Origin: SLRI01 sp964576715
Lineage (GTDB): Bacteria > Pseudomonadota > Alphaproteobacteria > Geminicoccales > Geminicoccaceae
Direction: 5' to 3'
Length of the DNA: 64,000 bases
Assembly: GCA_964576715.1 (NCBI GenBank)
Contig: CAZNWE010000003.1
Location: 37,023 to 101,022, forward strand
Shown piece after piece: positions 16,604 through 24,042 of the stretch. Below the pieces are notes generated by a model, which did not search any database, had not been told where the DNA came from, and saw nothing but the letters and a program-made list of their open reading frames with translations. Every line of letters begins with the position of its first letter. Positions within the stretch are counted from its first letter, which is position 1. The position numbers and the translations under genes were made by a program.

Positions 16604-17503
16604 ATGCGAGGCGTTCGAGCCAAGGGCGACGCGGCCAGGAGCCGGCTCGCCATCAGCCTGGTCGTCTGTGGTGTGCTGCTCGCCGGCGCCGCCCGGGGGC
16701 AGACGCCGGAGACCGGCGATCCGGCCTGGCGGCCGGAGGTCAGCGAACAGCTGATCAAGCTGCCGGCTGCGGTGCTCGACCGGCGCATCGATCGCGACTT
16801 CGCCGAGTCCAGCCTCGGTCGGGCGTTCCGCGAGCGCGAGCAGGACCTGCGCTTGAAGTCGCGCACGCTGGCCGAGCTGCAGGCGGCGAGCGAGCTGGCC
16901 GAGGGCGAGCAGGCGCTCGACCTGCGCCACCGGCTGCTGGTCGAGAAGCAGGCGTTCATCAACCTCGCCGGCGAGAAGAACGCCATCGAGCGCGACCAGC
17001 TGACCACCAAGCGCCGGGTGCTGGAGACGATCCTCTCGCGGCTCGGCCAGGACAACGGCCTGCTGAGCGGCGACCGGCGCGAGCTGATCGAGCGGCAGCA
17101 GGCGGCGCGGCAGCGGCTCGAGGCCTCGATCGACATGGCCGATCGGCTGCTCTCGACCAACCCGGTCGCCGGCGAGAGCCGCTATGCCGGCCGCTACGCC
17201 GAGAATCGCGCGGCACTGGAGGCGTTGCGCCAGAAAATCGCCGAGCATCCGCTGAACCAGGACCCGATGATCGACGGCGAGCAGCTGGCCAAGCCCGACT
17301 ATGTCCGCCACCTGATCGCCGCCACCGAGGGTGAGATGGCGCTGCTCGCCATGGAGGACGAGATGCTCGGCTACATGGCCAGGCTCGCCGCCCTCGACGC
17401 GCTGGCCCTCGGCGAGGCGATGGACGACCCGGAGCAGGCCGACAGCGACGTTCCGGCCGGCAGCCGGGTGCTGCAGGACGCGGTCGCGATCTTTCTCAAC
17501 TGA
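16604..17503 (+). CDS. Periplasmic coiled-coil protein, unknown family
   Basis: 299 residues. A cleavable signal (RLAISLVVCGVLLAGAARGQ) is followed by a mature protein that is almost entirely charged helix with heptad-like spacing, for example REREQDLRLKSRTLAEL and LVEKQAFINLAGEKNAIERD. Its ATG at 16604 has an excellent ribosome site, GGAGGAAGG, ending three bases upstream. A long periplasmic coiled coil between a lipoprotein gene and the channel-like gene suggests a spacer or trans-periplasmic rod, as in MacA/TolA-type systems (inference). No enzyme motif is visible. Confidence 0.6.
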   Translation: MRGVRAKGDAARSRLAISLVVCGVLLAGAARGQTPETGDPAWRPEVSEQLIKLPAAVLDRRIDRDFAESSLGRAFREREQDLRLKSRTLAELQAASELAEGEQALDLRHRLLVEKQAFINLAGEKNAIERDQLTTKRRVLETILSRLGQDNGLLSGDRRELIERQQAARQRLEASIDMADRLLSTNPVAGESRYAGRYAENRAALEALRQKIAEHPLNQDPMIDGEQLAKPDYVRHLIAATEGEMALLAMEDEMLGYMARLAALDALALGEAMDDPEQADSDVPAGSRVLQDAVAIFLN

Positions 17504-17541
17504 GCGGCGCCAGCCGCCACCAAGCTTCGGAGAGGTAAACC

Positions 17542-17940
17542 ATGCGCACCCAGCACCTTCGAGCCGCTGCCCTGGCCCTCGGTCTCGCCGCTGCGGTCGT
17601 CTCGGCCGTGCCGGCCGCTGCCGGCCCGCTCGAGAACCTCGAGCGGGAGCGCGCCGCACTCCTCGCCGTGCTGCGCGACCCCGGGCTGACCCCGGAGGAC
17701 CGCCAGCTGCGGCTCGAGGCGATGGCCCGCCGACTGCGCGACCTCGAGCAGATGGCGATGCGCGACGACAGCCTGATCGGCCGCAACACGCCGACCGTGC
17801 GCCAGGCCTTTGCCCATTACGAGCTGACCTTTCTGGTCCATGCGGCGGCCGAGGCGGGCCAGAGCCTGGCCGAGCACTGGCTGACCGCGGTCGGTCTCGA
17901 TACCGAGCGGCTGCTGGCCGCACGGGTCGGCCGGCGATGA
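17542..17940 (+). CDS. Small exported helical protein, unknown family
   Basis: 132 residues with a clear cleavable signal (ALALGLAAAVVSAVPAAAG). The mature 104 residues are helical: RERAALLAVLRDPGLTPEDR, then a predicted helix pair ending in TERLLAARVGRR. The start ATG has AGAGGT upstream. Its stop overlaps the ATG of the channel-like gene (ATGA), so the two products are made together and may interact, the small protein probably capping or binding the periplasmic side of the channel (inference). Confidence 0.6.
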   Translation: MRTQHLRAAALALGLAAAVVSAVPAAAGPLENLERERAALLAVLRDPGLTPEDRQLRLEAMARRLRDLEQMAMRDDSLIGRNTPTVRQAFAHYELTFLVHAAAEAGQSLAEHWLTAVGLDTERLLAARVGRR

Positions 17941-18458
17941 GCGCCGCCGACCGCGCCGCCTGGCTCGGCCTGGCCGAGACGGTGGGCCGCGCCTCCGCCT
18001 GCCTGCTCGCCGTCCTGGTCGGTGCGGCCACGCTCGTCGCCCTCGCCGCGCCGATCACCCCGGCCGCCGCCCTCGGGCTGGCCGTCGACAGGCTCGGGCC
18101 AGGGTTCATCACGGTGCTGCTGCTGCTGGTCCTGGCGGTTCTCGTCGCCGGCCTCAGCATGGCGGACGCAGCCGAGCCCGGCCGGCTGCTGTTCTGGCGC
18201 GACGTCGGCTTCTATGCGGCCGGGGGGATCGCCACGGTGGCGCTGACCTGGACCCTGTTCGGCATCAGCCTCGGCATCGGCAGCCTGGCCGAGACCGAGC
18301 TGGCACCGGCCACCATCGAGGCGGTCATCGCCGAGCTGACCCGGCATTTCGGCATGGCCTTCCTGACCACCATCATCGGCCTGCCGCTCGCCACCCTGTT
18401 GCGCGCCGTGGTCGGCCTCTACGCCACCCGTCGGCAGCGCAGCCTCGGCGGGCGCTGA
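17937..18458 (+). CDS. TolQ/ExbB/MotA-like proton-channel family protein
   Basis: 173 residues with four hydrophobic segments (about 21-40, 55-74, 93-114, 140-160). The segment from LGIGSLAETELAPATIEAVI through ELTRHFGMAFLTTIIGLPLA is the typical linker and last helix of MotA/TolQ/ExbB-superfamily proteins, which carry a comparable HFG.AF.TT.iG pattern before the final helix. It lacks the large cytoplasmic loop of MotA, so the size is closer to minimal TolQ/ZorA-core proteins. ATG overlaps the preceding stop. Predicted role: inner-membrane half of a proton-driven stator, with the single-pass protein at 10031-10582 as partner. Superfamily assignment is by motif. Confidence 0.65.
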   Translation: MSAADRAAWLGLAETVGRASACLLAVLVGAATLVALAAPITPAAALGLAVDRLGPGFITVLLLLVLAVLVAGLSMADAAEPGRLLFWRDVGFYAAGGIATVALTWTLFGISLGIGSLAETELAPATIEAVIAELTRHFGMAFLTTIIGLPLATLLRAVVGLYATRRQRSLGGR

Positions 18459-18503
18459 CCCGGGAACGGCCGCCGGCTGGCCCACGTCCAGGAGATTGAT
18501 CCC

Positions 18504-18878
18504 ATGTCTGCGTTTGCCAAATGGTTGCTGCCGACCGACGATCCCCGGGTCCTGCGGCATCGCGCCGAGGTCCTGGCCTTCACCGGCGAGACCGAGGGCC
18601 GGGTGGCGCGGCAGCCGGCAGCATCGCCGCCGCGGCCACGGCCGCAGCCACAGCTGCCGCCGCCCGAGCCGCCGTCGCTGCGGGTGGCGGCGCCGACGAG
18701 CTCGGGGCGGCCGCCGGTCGACGCGGCGCGGGTGCGGTCGCTGCTCGAGTCGCGGCCGAGCCCCGAGGCGGGCCTGCTCCGGGCCGATCCGGCGGGGACA
18801 CGGCGCCGGCTCTGGCAGCTGTCGGCCGATCTCGACCGGTTGGCCCGCCGGCTGGCCGGCCGCGCCCGCGGCGGCTGA
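18504..18878 (+). CDS. Proline-rich cytoplasmic protein, unknown family
   Basis: 124 residues with no signal or membrane helix. A conserved-looking N-terminal segment MSAFAKWLLPTDDPRVLRHR is followed by a Pro-rich linker (PRPRPQPQLPPPEPP) and a C-terminal helical segment (RRRLWQLSADLDRLARRLAG). The ATG has AGGAG ten bases upstream. It lies between the channel-like and the TonB-like genes. Short cytoplasmic proteins of this build often dock on the inner face of a membrane complex; nothing more specific can be said. Confidence 0.5.
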   Translation: MSAFAKWLLPTDDPRVLRHRAEVLAFTGETEGRVARQPAASPPRPRPQPQLPPPEPPSLRVAAPTSSGRPPVDAARVRSLLESRPSPEAGLLRADPAGTRRRLWQLSADLDRLARRLAGRARGG

Positions 18879-18881
18879 GCG

Positions 18882-19874
18882 ATGCGGATCCCGACCACGG
18901 CGATCGCTGCCGGGCTGACGATGCGCGAGGCACCCGTTGCCGGGGCGGCCCTGCTCGCCTTCCTCCTGGTCGTCGCCCTGTGGCACCAGGACGGTCGGCT
19001 GCAGCCCGGCCCTGCCGATCGACCGGCGGCGCCAGCCCCGGCGGCGAGCCAGCCGGCGGCCCCGGCCGGCGAGCCGATCGTGCTCGAAGCACCACCGCCG
19101 CTCGCCCCCGCAGCCACGCCGGCACCGGCGCCGGCCGAGCGCCGGGCGCCGCCAGCGGCCGCCGGCGAGGCGCCGAGTGCCGCCACCCCGGAGCCGATGG
19201 CGGCGCCATCGCCGGCGACCGCCGGGCCGACCACCGACGCCCAGGCCGCGGCAGCGCCGCTCGACATCGAGCCGCCGATGCCACGGCCGGTGCCGGAACC
19301 AGCGGCGGCGACGACCGTGGCGCTGCGGCCCGGCGACAGCATGCAGCGGCGGGGCCGGGTGCTTCTGCAACTCCTGGAGAGCGGCTCGGGCCCCAATGTG
19401 GTCATCGCCTGGCCGTCGGCCGAGGCCGAGCGGGAGCGCCTCGCCGCCGTCCTGGCGCGCTGCTACGGGATGGAACTCGGCCTCTTGCGCCGCGACAACA
19501 GCGTGCTGCGCGCTGACGATCCGCCGGGCGTGGCGCAGCCGATCGACTTCGACCGCTGGTCGCGCTTCCCGCGGGCCCCGTCCGGCGTGGTCACCGCCTT
19601 CGAGCGGGCGATCGAGGCCGACCTTCGCCGCCATCACCGTGGCGCCAGCGGACTCTTCGACAGCCGGCCGGTGCGCCTGTTCCCGCGCGCCATCGACGCC
19701 GCCCTGCTCGGCGGCCTCGAGACCCTGCTCGGCGAGCACTACGCCGACAGCCAGGACATCCAACTCGGCTACCAGCTCGACGACGGCGAGGTCAGGCTGA
19801 CCGACCTGCGCCGCGACGGCGTGCCCGTTCCGGGTGCCCTGACCCTGCCGAAGCTCGGCCGATGCAGCGGTTGA
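18882..19874 (+). CDS. TonB/TolA-shaped single-pass protein with periplasmic C-terminal domain
   Basis: 330 residues. A short cytoplasmic tail leads into one membrane helix (about 17-35, AGAALLAFLLVVALW), then about 105 residues of Pro/Ala/Glu linker, then a globular domain from about residue 145. The domain starts LRPGDSMQRRGRVLLQLL and includes NVVIAWPSAEAERERLAAVL and LFPRAIDAALLGGLETLL; I do not recognise it as TonB_C or TolA domain III, but the layout is the same. ATG three bases after the previous stop. Together with the channel-like and ExbD-like proteins it would complete a Ton/Tol-type trio that transmits energy across the periplasm (inference). Confidence 0.55.
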   Translation: MRIPTTAIAAGLTMREAPVAGAALLAFLLVVALWHQDGRLQPGPADRPAAPAPAASQPAAPAGEPIVLEAPPPLAPAATPAPAPAERRAPPAAAGEAPSAATPEPMAAPSPATAGPTTDAQAAAAPLDIEPPMPRPVPEPAAATTVALRPGDSMQRRGRVLLQLLESGSGPNVVIAWPSAEAERERLAAVLARCYGMELGLLRRDNSVLRADDPPGVAQPIDFDRWSRFPRAPSGVVTAFERAIEADLRRHHRGASGLFDSRPVRLFPRAIDAALLGGLETLLGEHYADSQDIQLGYQLDDGEVRLTDLRRDGVPVPGALTLPKLGRCSG

Positions 19875-20322
19875 GCGGCCGGCGATCCGGCTGCAGCCGA
19901 ATGATCGAGCCCCTGGCGCTGCGGCGGGCGTCGGTCATCCGGCATGGCGCTCCGCTCGGGCATCGACTTGCGGCGGGTCGTTGCCGGCGGCCAGAGCGCG
20001 CGAGAAGGTCTCGGGCTGCTTGCCCAAGGCACCAGCGATCAGGTGCTGGTTGACCGGCAGCGCGAAGCCGGCGGGGAGGCTCGCCTCCCCGCCGGCCCCA
20101 CCGGACTTTTGCTGTGGTGGTAGGCGGGGCGAGGGTGGCTTTAATGGGTCATGGCGCGGTCCTGCTTGCCAGCACGGCAAGCGCTGAAGCGTCTGGGACT
20201 CTAGATCGTTCGCTAGGCGTGCCTGACACGGTGACCCGAAGGCGGGCCTCGACAAGGCGTGGGAACGACCCCAGGTGCCTGTGACGATGCCATGTCGCGA
20301 GGCAACCGAGGAGACCGAGAGG
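19875..20322. other. Intergenic stretch with terminator-like hairpin
   Basis: Downstream of the six-gene plus unit and upstream of the coiled-coil gene at 20323. It contains the hairpin at 20067-20096. On the minus strand, 19935-20090 reads as a protein-like string (ALPVNQHLIAGALGKQ then PETFSRALAAG) but has no credible start or ribosome site; it may be a gene remnant. Confidence 0.4.
20067..20110 (+). terminator. Probable terminator after the 15897-19874 operon
   Basis: Perfect 13-bp stem GCCGGCGGGGAGG (20067-20079) / CCTCCCCGCCGGC (20084-20096) with a four-base loop. A TTTT run follows about ten bases later (20107-20110), which is looser than a classic terminator. Confidence 0.5.
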
Positions 20323-20784
20323 ATGACCTTTGTTGCGAAACTTCGCGGTGTCGTCGCCGCAGCCGCAATCGCCGGCGTCGCCCTGCCGGGGTTGGCGCAG
20401 GACGATGCCGCCTCGACCACCGCGGACGATGTTCGGGCCGAAATTGCCGAGGCGATGGACGCCATTGCCAGGTATTCGGAGCAGGAAAGCGAGCAGGCGC
20501 AGGCCGAGGCGCGCGAGGCGCTCGACCAGCTCGATGCCGAGCTCGAGCATCGTGAGCAGGCCCTGCGCGAGCGCTGGGCGGCGATGTCGGACGCCGCCCG
20601 CGAAAGCGCCCGCGCCCGGCTGCAGGAGCTGCGCGAGGCACGGAACCGGCTGGGCGAGCGCTACGGCGCGCTGCAGGCTGGCACGAGCAGTGCCTGGGAA
20701 GAGCTCAAGAGCGGCTTCACCGAAGCCTGGGCCGCCTTCCGCGAGGCGTGGAACGCCAGCGACGAGGCGGCCCGAGCCGACTGA
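20323..20784 (+). CDS. Exported coiled-coil protein, unknown family
   Basis: 153 residues. The signal peptide (VVAAAAIAGVALPGLAQ) is followed by acidic, heptad-rich helix for the rest of its length: DDVRAEIAEAMDAIARYSEQ, then EREALRERW-like repeats, then Trp-rich repeats WEELKSGFTEAWAAFREAW near the C-terminus. It resembles sll1863-type stress proteins and apolipoprotein-like amphipathic helices in composition, without a firm family. The chosen ATG (20323) has GGAGACCGAGAGG upstream. It stands alone after the envelope block and may be a periplasmic chaperone or spacer. Confidence 0.55.
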   Translation: MTFVAKLRGVVAAAAIAGVALPGLAQDDAASTTADDVRAEIAEAMDAIARYSEQESEQAQAEAREALDQLDAELEHREQALRERWAAMSDAARESARARLQELREARNRLGERYGALQAGTSSAWEELKSGFTEAWAAFREAWNASDEAARAD

Positions 20785-21093
20785 CCGGCGGCGGCCGCCC
20801 TGGCCCGGCCTTGCCGCACCCGTCCGAACCCACCACGCCGACGGCGATCCGCGTGGTCGCCGCGCTGGCGACGTGGGGCTCGCCTTGCCCACGGCCGACG
20901 AGCACCTGGCCATGGGCCGGGCGCCGGTACCGATGCGCTCGCCCGTCTCGAAATCCGTGTTCCCGCAGGTCGTCATCCAGTGCCGCGCCACCTGCCGTGG
21001 TCGCCAGCGTTGACCAGCCGTGCCGGCCGTCCCGCGCCGCCTGGCCAGCTCGATGAAGCCCGGCGCCGCCACCGGCTCATGCCCGCGGCGGCT
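20785..21093. other. Intergenic stretch, nothing seen
   Basis: Convergent gap between the coiled-coil gene and YraN. No coding frame with a credible start, no hairpin with a T run, and no RNA gene seen. Confidence 0.4.
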
Positions 21094-21456
21094 TCAGTAC
21101 CCGGTCGGGCGCCAGACATCGGTGAGGTGGCGCGGCAGGCCGAGCCGGTCGATGGTGACCAGATCGAAGCGACAGTCGAAGGCCGCGAGCCTTGGTCGCT
21201 CCTTGAGGTAGTGCGCGGCGGCGGCGGCGATGCGCCGTTGCTGGCGCCGGCCGAGCGCCGCCAGCGCCGCCTCGGCCGAGCTTCGCCCCTTGACCTCGAC
21301 GAAGACGATGCAGTGCGCGTGCTGGCAGACGAGGTCGATCTCGCCGAAGCGGTTGCGGATCCGCCGGCCGAGCACGCGATAGCCCTTGAGCCGGAGCCAA
21401 AGCGCCGCCAGCTGCTCGGCACGGCGGCCGAATCGCTCGCTGCCGAGACTGCCCAT
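21094..21456 (-). CDS. YraN family (UPF0102) nuclease-fold protein
   Basis: 120 residues. Carries the restriction-endonuclease-like core of YraN proteins: GEIDLVCQHAHCIVFVEVKG with the Asp and the E-x-K pair, and a downstream RRIAAAAAHYLKERP helix. Cytoplasmic; role unproven in the family, suspected DNA repair or recombination nuclease. In many proteobacteria yraN sits beside rsmI and lipoprotein LpoA; here it is divergent from a TRAP transporter operon and shares its promoter region. ATG at 21454-21456. Confidence 0.85.
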   Translation of the reverse strand: MGSLGSERFGRRAEQLAALWLRLKGYRVLGRRIRNRFGEIDLVCQHAHCIVFVEVKGRSSAEAALAALGRRQQRRIAAAAAHYLKERPRLAAFDCRFDLVTIDRLGLPRHLTDVWRPTGY

Positions 21457-21476
21457 ATCGCTCGCCGATCTCCATG

Positions 21477-21499
21477 GTGATCAATCAATGATTGATTAC
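21477..21499. promoter_or_regulatory. Near-perfect palindrome, candidate operator of the TRAP operon
   Basis: Perfect inner arms ATCAATCA (21480-21487) / TGATTGAT (21489-21496) around a single A. Extended to 11-base arms, 10 of 11 positions match and the ends read GTG...TAC. AT-rich against a very GC-rich background, in the divergent region between yraN and dctQM. Its length suits a GntR-type dimeric repressor. Confidence 0.5.
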
Positions 21500-21624
21500 T
21501 ACGGCATTGCGATCGCGTCCATGCCGGGCCGCGGTCGGCAGATCGCTCGCCGCCGCCGGCAATTGCCCTGGGTCGACCGCCTGTGTATGAGCGATTGGAT
21601 GGCTGGGCGAGCAGGGAGCGACGC

Positions 21625-22197
21625 GTGGCAGCGACAGAACAAGCGATGCAGGGTCTCGCTCGCCTGGTGCGCGGCATCGATCGGCTGAACGACCGCATCG
21701 GCGAGGCGGTCTCCTGGCTGACCCTGGCCATGGTGCTGGTGACCTTCCTCGTCGTCGTCGCCCGCTACGGCTTCTCCTGGGGCCGGATCTGGATCCAGGA
21801 GACCTATGTCTGGATGCACGGCGCGGTGTTCATGCTCGCCGCCGGCTATACCCTGCTGCACGATGGCCATGTTCGGGTCGATGTCATCTATCGGCCGGCA
21901 AGCGACCGCTTCAAGGCCTGGGTCAACCTGATCGGCGCGCTCCTGCTCTTGCTGCCGATGGTCTTGGTGGTCCTCGTCTATACCGTTCCCTACGTCGAGG
22001 CGTCCTGGCTGCGGCTGGAGATGAGCCGCGAGGCGGGCGGCCTGCCCGGGCTCTTTCTCTACAAGACGATCATCCCGGTCTTTTGCATCCTGGTCGGCCT
22101 GCAGGGCCTGGCCCTCGCCGGGCGCAGTGTCCTCGTGCTGCGCGGCTTTCCCGGCTTCACCGTGAGCGCCCGCCCGCCGGCCGAGGCCAACGGATGA
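21625..22197 (+). CDS. TRAP transporter small permease (DctQ family)
   Basis: 190 residues with four membrane helices. Typical DctQ features are the opening IDRLNDRIGEAVSWLTLAMV, the helix-2 region with WGRIWIQETYVWMHG, then HDGHVRVDVIYRP, which is a strong family signature. It pairs with the DctM subunit to form the inner-membrane part of a sodium- or proton-driven organic-acid importer. GTG at 21625 has GGGAG six bases upstream. Its stop overlaps the ATG of the large subunit (ATGA). The matching binding protein is encoded 3.6 kb away on the other strand (25841-26956). Confidence 0.9.
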   Translation: MAATEQAMQGLARLVRGIDRLNDRIGEAVSWLTLAMVLVTFLVVVARYGFSWGRIWIQETYVWMHGAVFMLAAGYTLLHDGHVRVDVIYRPASDRFKAWVNLIGALLLLLPMVLVVLVYTVPYVEASWLRLEMSREAGGLPGLFLYKTIIPVFCILVGLQGLALAGRSVLVLRGFPGFTVSARPPAEANG

Positions 22198-23579
22198 GCG
22201 AGGCACTGATCGGCGAGATCCTCAGCCTGGTCATGTTCGCGGCCACCTGCGTCGTCCTGATCATGGGCTTTCCGGTCGCCTTCACCCTGGCCGGCACCTC
22301 GCTGGTCTTCGCCTGCATCGGCTGGTGGCTCGGGATCTTCGACTTCCGGCTCCTGGGCGGGCTGCCGTCGCGCTATTTCGGCACGATGGTCAACGAGGTG
22401 CTGGTCGCCGTGCCGCTCTTCGTCTTCATGGGGGTGATGCTGGAGCGCGCCCGGATCGCCGATCAGCTGTTGCAGACCATGGGCATGCTGCTCGCCCGGG
22501 TGCATGGCGGGCTCGCCGTCTCGGTGACCATCGTCGGGGCGCTGCTCGCCGCCTCGACCGGCATCGTCGGCGCCACCGTGGTCACCATGGGCCTGCTGTC
22601 GCTGCCCACCATGCTCAAGGCCGGCTACGATCCGAGGCTCGCCACGGGCTCGATCTGCGCCGCCGGGACGCTCGGCCAGATCATCCCGCCCTCGATCGCC
22701 CTCGTCCTGCTCGGCGACATCCTGCAGGGTGCCAACACCCAGGCGCAGCTGGCACTTGGCAATTTCGCCCCGGCCCCGGTCTCGGTGGTCGATCTCTTCG
22801 CCGGGGCGATGCTGCCCGGGCTGATGCTGGTCGGGCTCTACATCACCTGGCAGATCGTCCAGGCGACCATCCGTCCGGAGATGGCGCCGCCGACCGTGAT
22901 CGAGGTGGGCACCAATGTCTATTACGAGGTGGCGACGGCCCTCCTGCCGCCCGCCATTCTGATCGTCGCGGTCCTCGGCTCGATCCTCGCCGGCATCGCG
23001 ACACCCACCGAATCGGCCTCGGTCGGGGCCATCGGGGCGATGCTGCTGGCGGCCATCCGCCGCCAGTTCGGCATGGCGGTACTGCGCGAGGTGATGCAGC
23101 AGACGACCAAGATCAGCTGCATGGTGTTCGTCATTCTCTTGGGTGCCTCGGTCTTCTCGCTGGTCTTTCGCGGCCTCGGCGGCGAGGAGATCGTGCGCGA
23201 CGTGCTGGAGGCGATGCCGGGTGGCGCCTTCGGGGCGATGCTCGTCGTCATGGCACTCATGTTCTTCTTGGGCTTCTTCCTCGATTTCATCGAGATCGTC
23301 TTCGTCGTGGTCCCCATCGTCGGGCCGATCCTCTTGATGATGGGGCTCGACCCGATCTGGCTCGGCGTGATGATCGCGATGAACCTGCAGACCAGCTTCC
23401 TCACCCCGCCCTTCGGCTTCGCCCTCTTCTACCTTCGCGGCGTCGCCCCGCCCGAGGTGACGACGATGGACATCTATCGCGGCATCGTGCCGTTCGTGCT
23501 GATCCAGATCCTGGGCCTGGCCCTGCTCGCCACCTTTCCGGCGATGGCGACCTGGCTGCCGAGCGTGATCTTCGGCTGA
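22194..23579 (+). CDS. TRAP transporter large permease (DctM family)
   Basis: 461 residues, about 12 membrane helices. DctM hallmarks are visible: GFPVAFTLAGTS in the first helix region, ASTGIVGATVVTMGLLSLP, SICAAGTLGQIIPPSIALVL, and TPTESASVGAIGAMLLA. The last segments have SFLTPPFGFALFYLRGV, as in 2-oxoacid and mannitol/chloroaromatic types. Starts at ATG overlapping the DctQ stop. With DctQ and the TakP-like binding protein it should import carboxylates such as 2-oxo acids (inference from the binding protein). Confidence 0.92.
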   Translation: MSEALIGEILSLVMFAATCVVLIMGFPVAFTLAGTSLVFACIGWWLGIFDFRLLGGLPSRYFGTMVNEVLVAVPLFVFMGVMLERARIADQLLQTMGMLLARVHGGLAVSVTIVGALLAASTGIVGATVVTMGLLSLPTMLKAGYDPRLATGSICAAGTLGQIIPPSIALVLLGDILQGANTQAQLALGNFAPAPVSVVDLFAGAMLPGLMLVGLYITWQIVQATIRPEMAPPTVIEVGTNVYYEVATALLPPAILIVAVLGSILAGIATPTESASVGAIGAMLLAAIRRQFGMAVLREVMQQTTKISCMVFVILLGASVFSLVFRGLGGEEIVRDVLEAMPGGAFGAMLVVMALMFFLGFFLDFIEIVFVVVPIVGPILLMMGLDPIWLGVMIAMNLQTSFLTPPFGFALFYLRGVAPPEVTTMDIYRGIVPFVLIQILGLALLATFPAMATWLPSVIFG

Positions 23580-23583
23580 GCCG

Positions 23584-24036
23584 GTGCAGGACCGGTTCTG
23601 GGAAACCAAGCCGCTTTCGGCGTTCTCGACCGAAGAGTGGGAGGCGACCTGCGACGGTTGTGCCAAATGCTGCCTGGTCAAGCTCGAGGACGAAGACGAC
23701 CCGGAAACGGTCTATTTCACCGACGTCGCCTGCCGGCTGCTCGATCTCGCCAGCTGTCGCTGCACCGACTACCCCAACCGCACCGAACGGGTGCCCGGCT
23801 GTGCGCGGCTGTCCCCGAACCGGCTCGACCTCCTGGCGCTGATGCCGCCCTCCTGCGCCTATCGGCGGCTGGCCGAGGGCCGCGGGCTGCCGGCTTGGCA
23901 CCATCTGGTGAGCGGTGACGTCGAGACCGTGCACAGCGCCGGGCGGTCGGTCAGGGGGCGGGCGGTGAGCGAGGCCGAGGTCGCTCCGGAAGGGCTCGAG
24001 GAACACCTCGTGGAGTGGCCGTTCAGCGACGGCTGA
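23584..24036 (+). CDS. YcgN family cysteine-cluster protein (UPF0260)
   Basis: 150 residues. Contains the family's cysteine pattern, CDGCAKCC near residue 23 and further cysteines in DVACRLLDLASCRCTDY, VPGCARL and PPSCAYRRL, suitable for a zinc or iron-sulfur site. Other signatures are WEATCDGCAKCCLVKLED at the start and LPAWHHLVSGD. Cytoplasmic, function unknown. GTG start four bases after the DctM stop, so possibly co-transcribed with the TRAP genes, although functional linkage is not evident. Confidence 0.88.
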   Translation: MQDRFWETKPLSAFSTEEWEATCDGCAKCCLVKLEDEDDPETVYFTDVACRLLDLASCRCTDYPNRTERVPGCARLSPNRLDLLALMPPSCAYRRLAEGRGLPAWHHLVSGDVETVHSAGRSVRGRAVSEAEVAPEGLEEHLVEWPFSDG

Positions 24037-24042
24037 GGCGTC

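Noticed and set aside
19935..20090. Protein-like minus-strand string with ALPVNQHLIAGALGKQ
   Set aside because: No ribosome site or credible start, and the frame passes through a perfect hairpin; kept only as a possible remnant.
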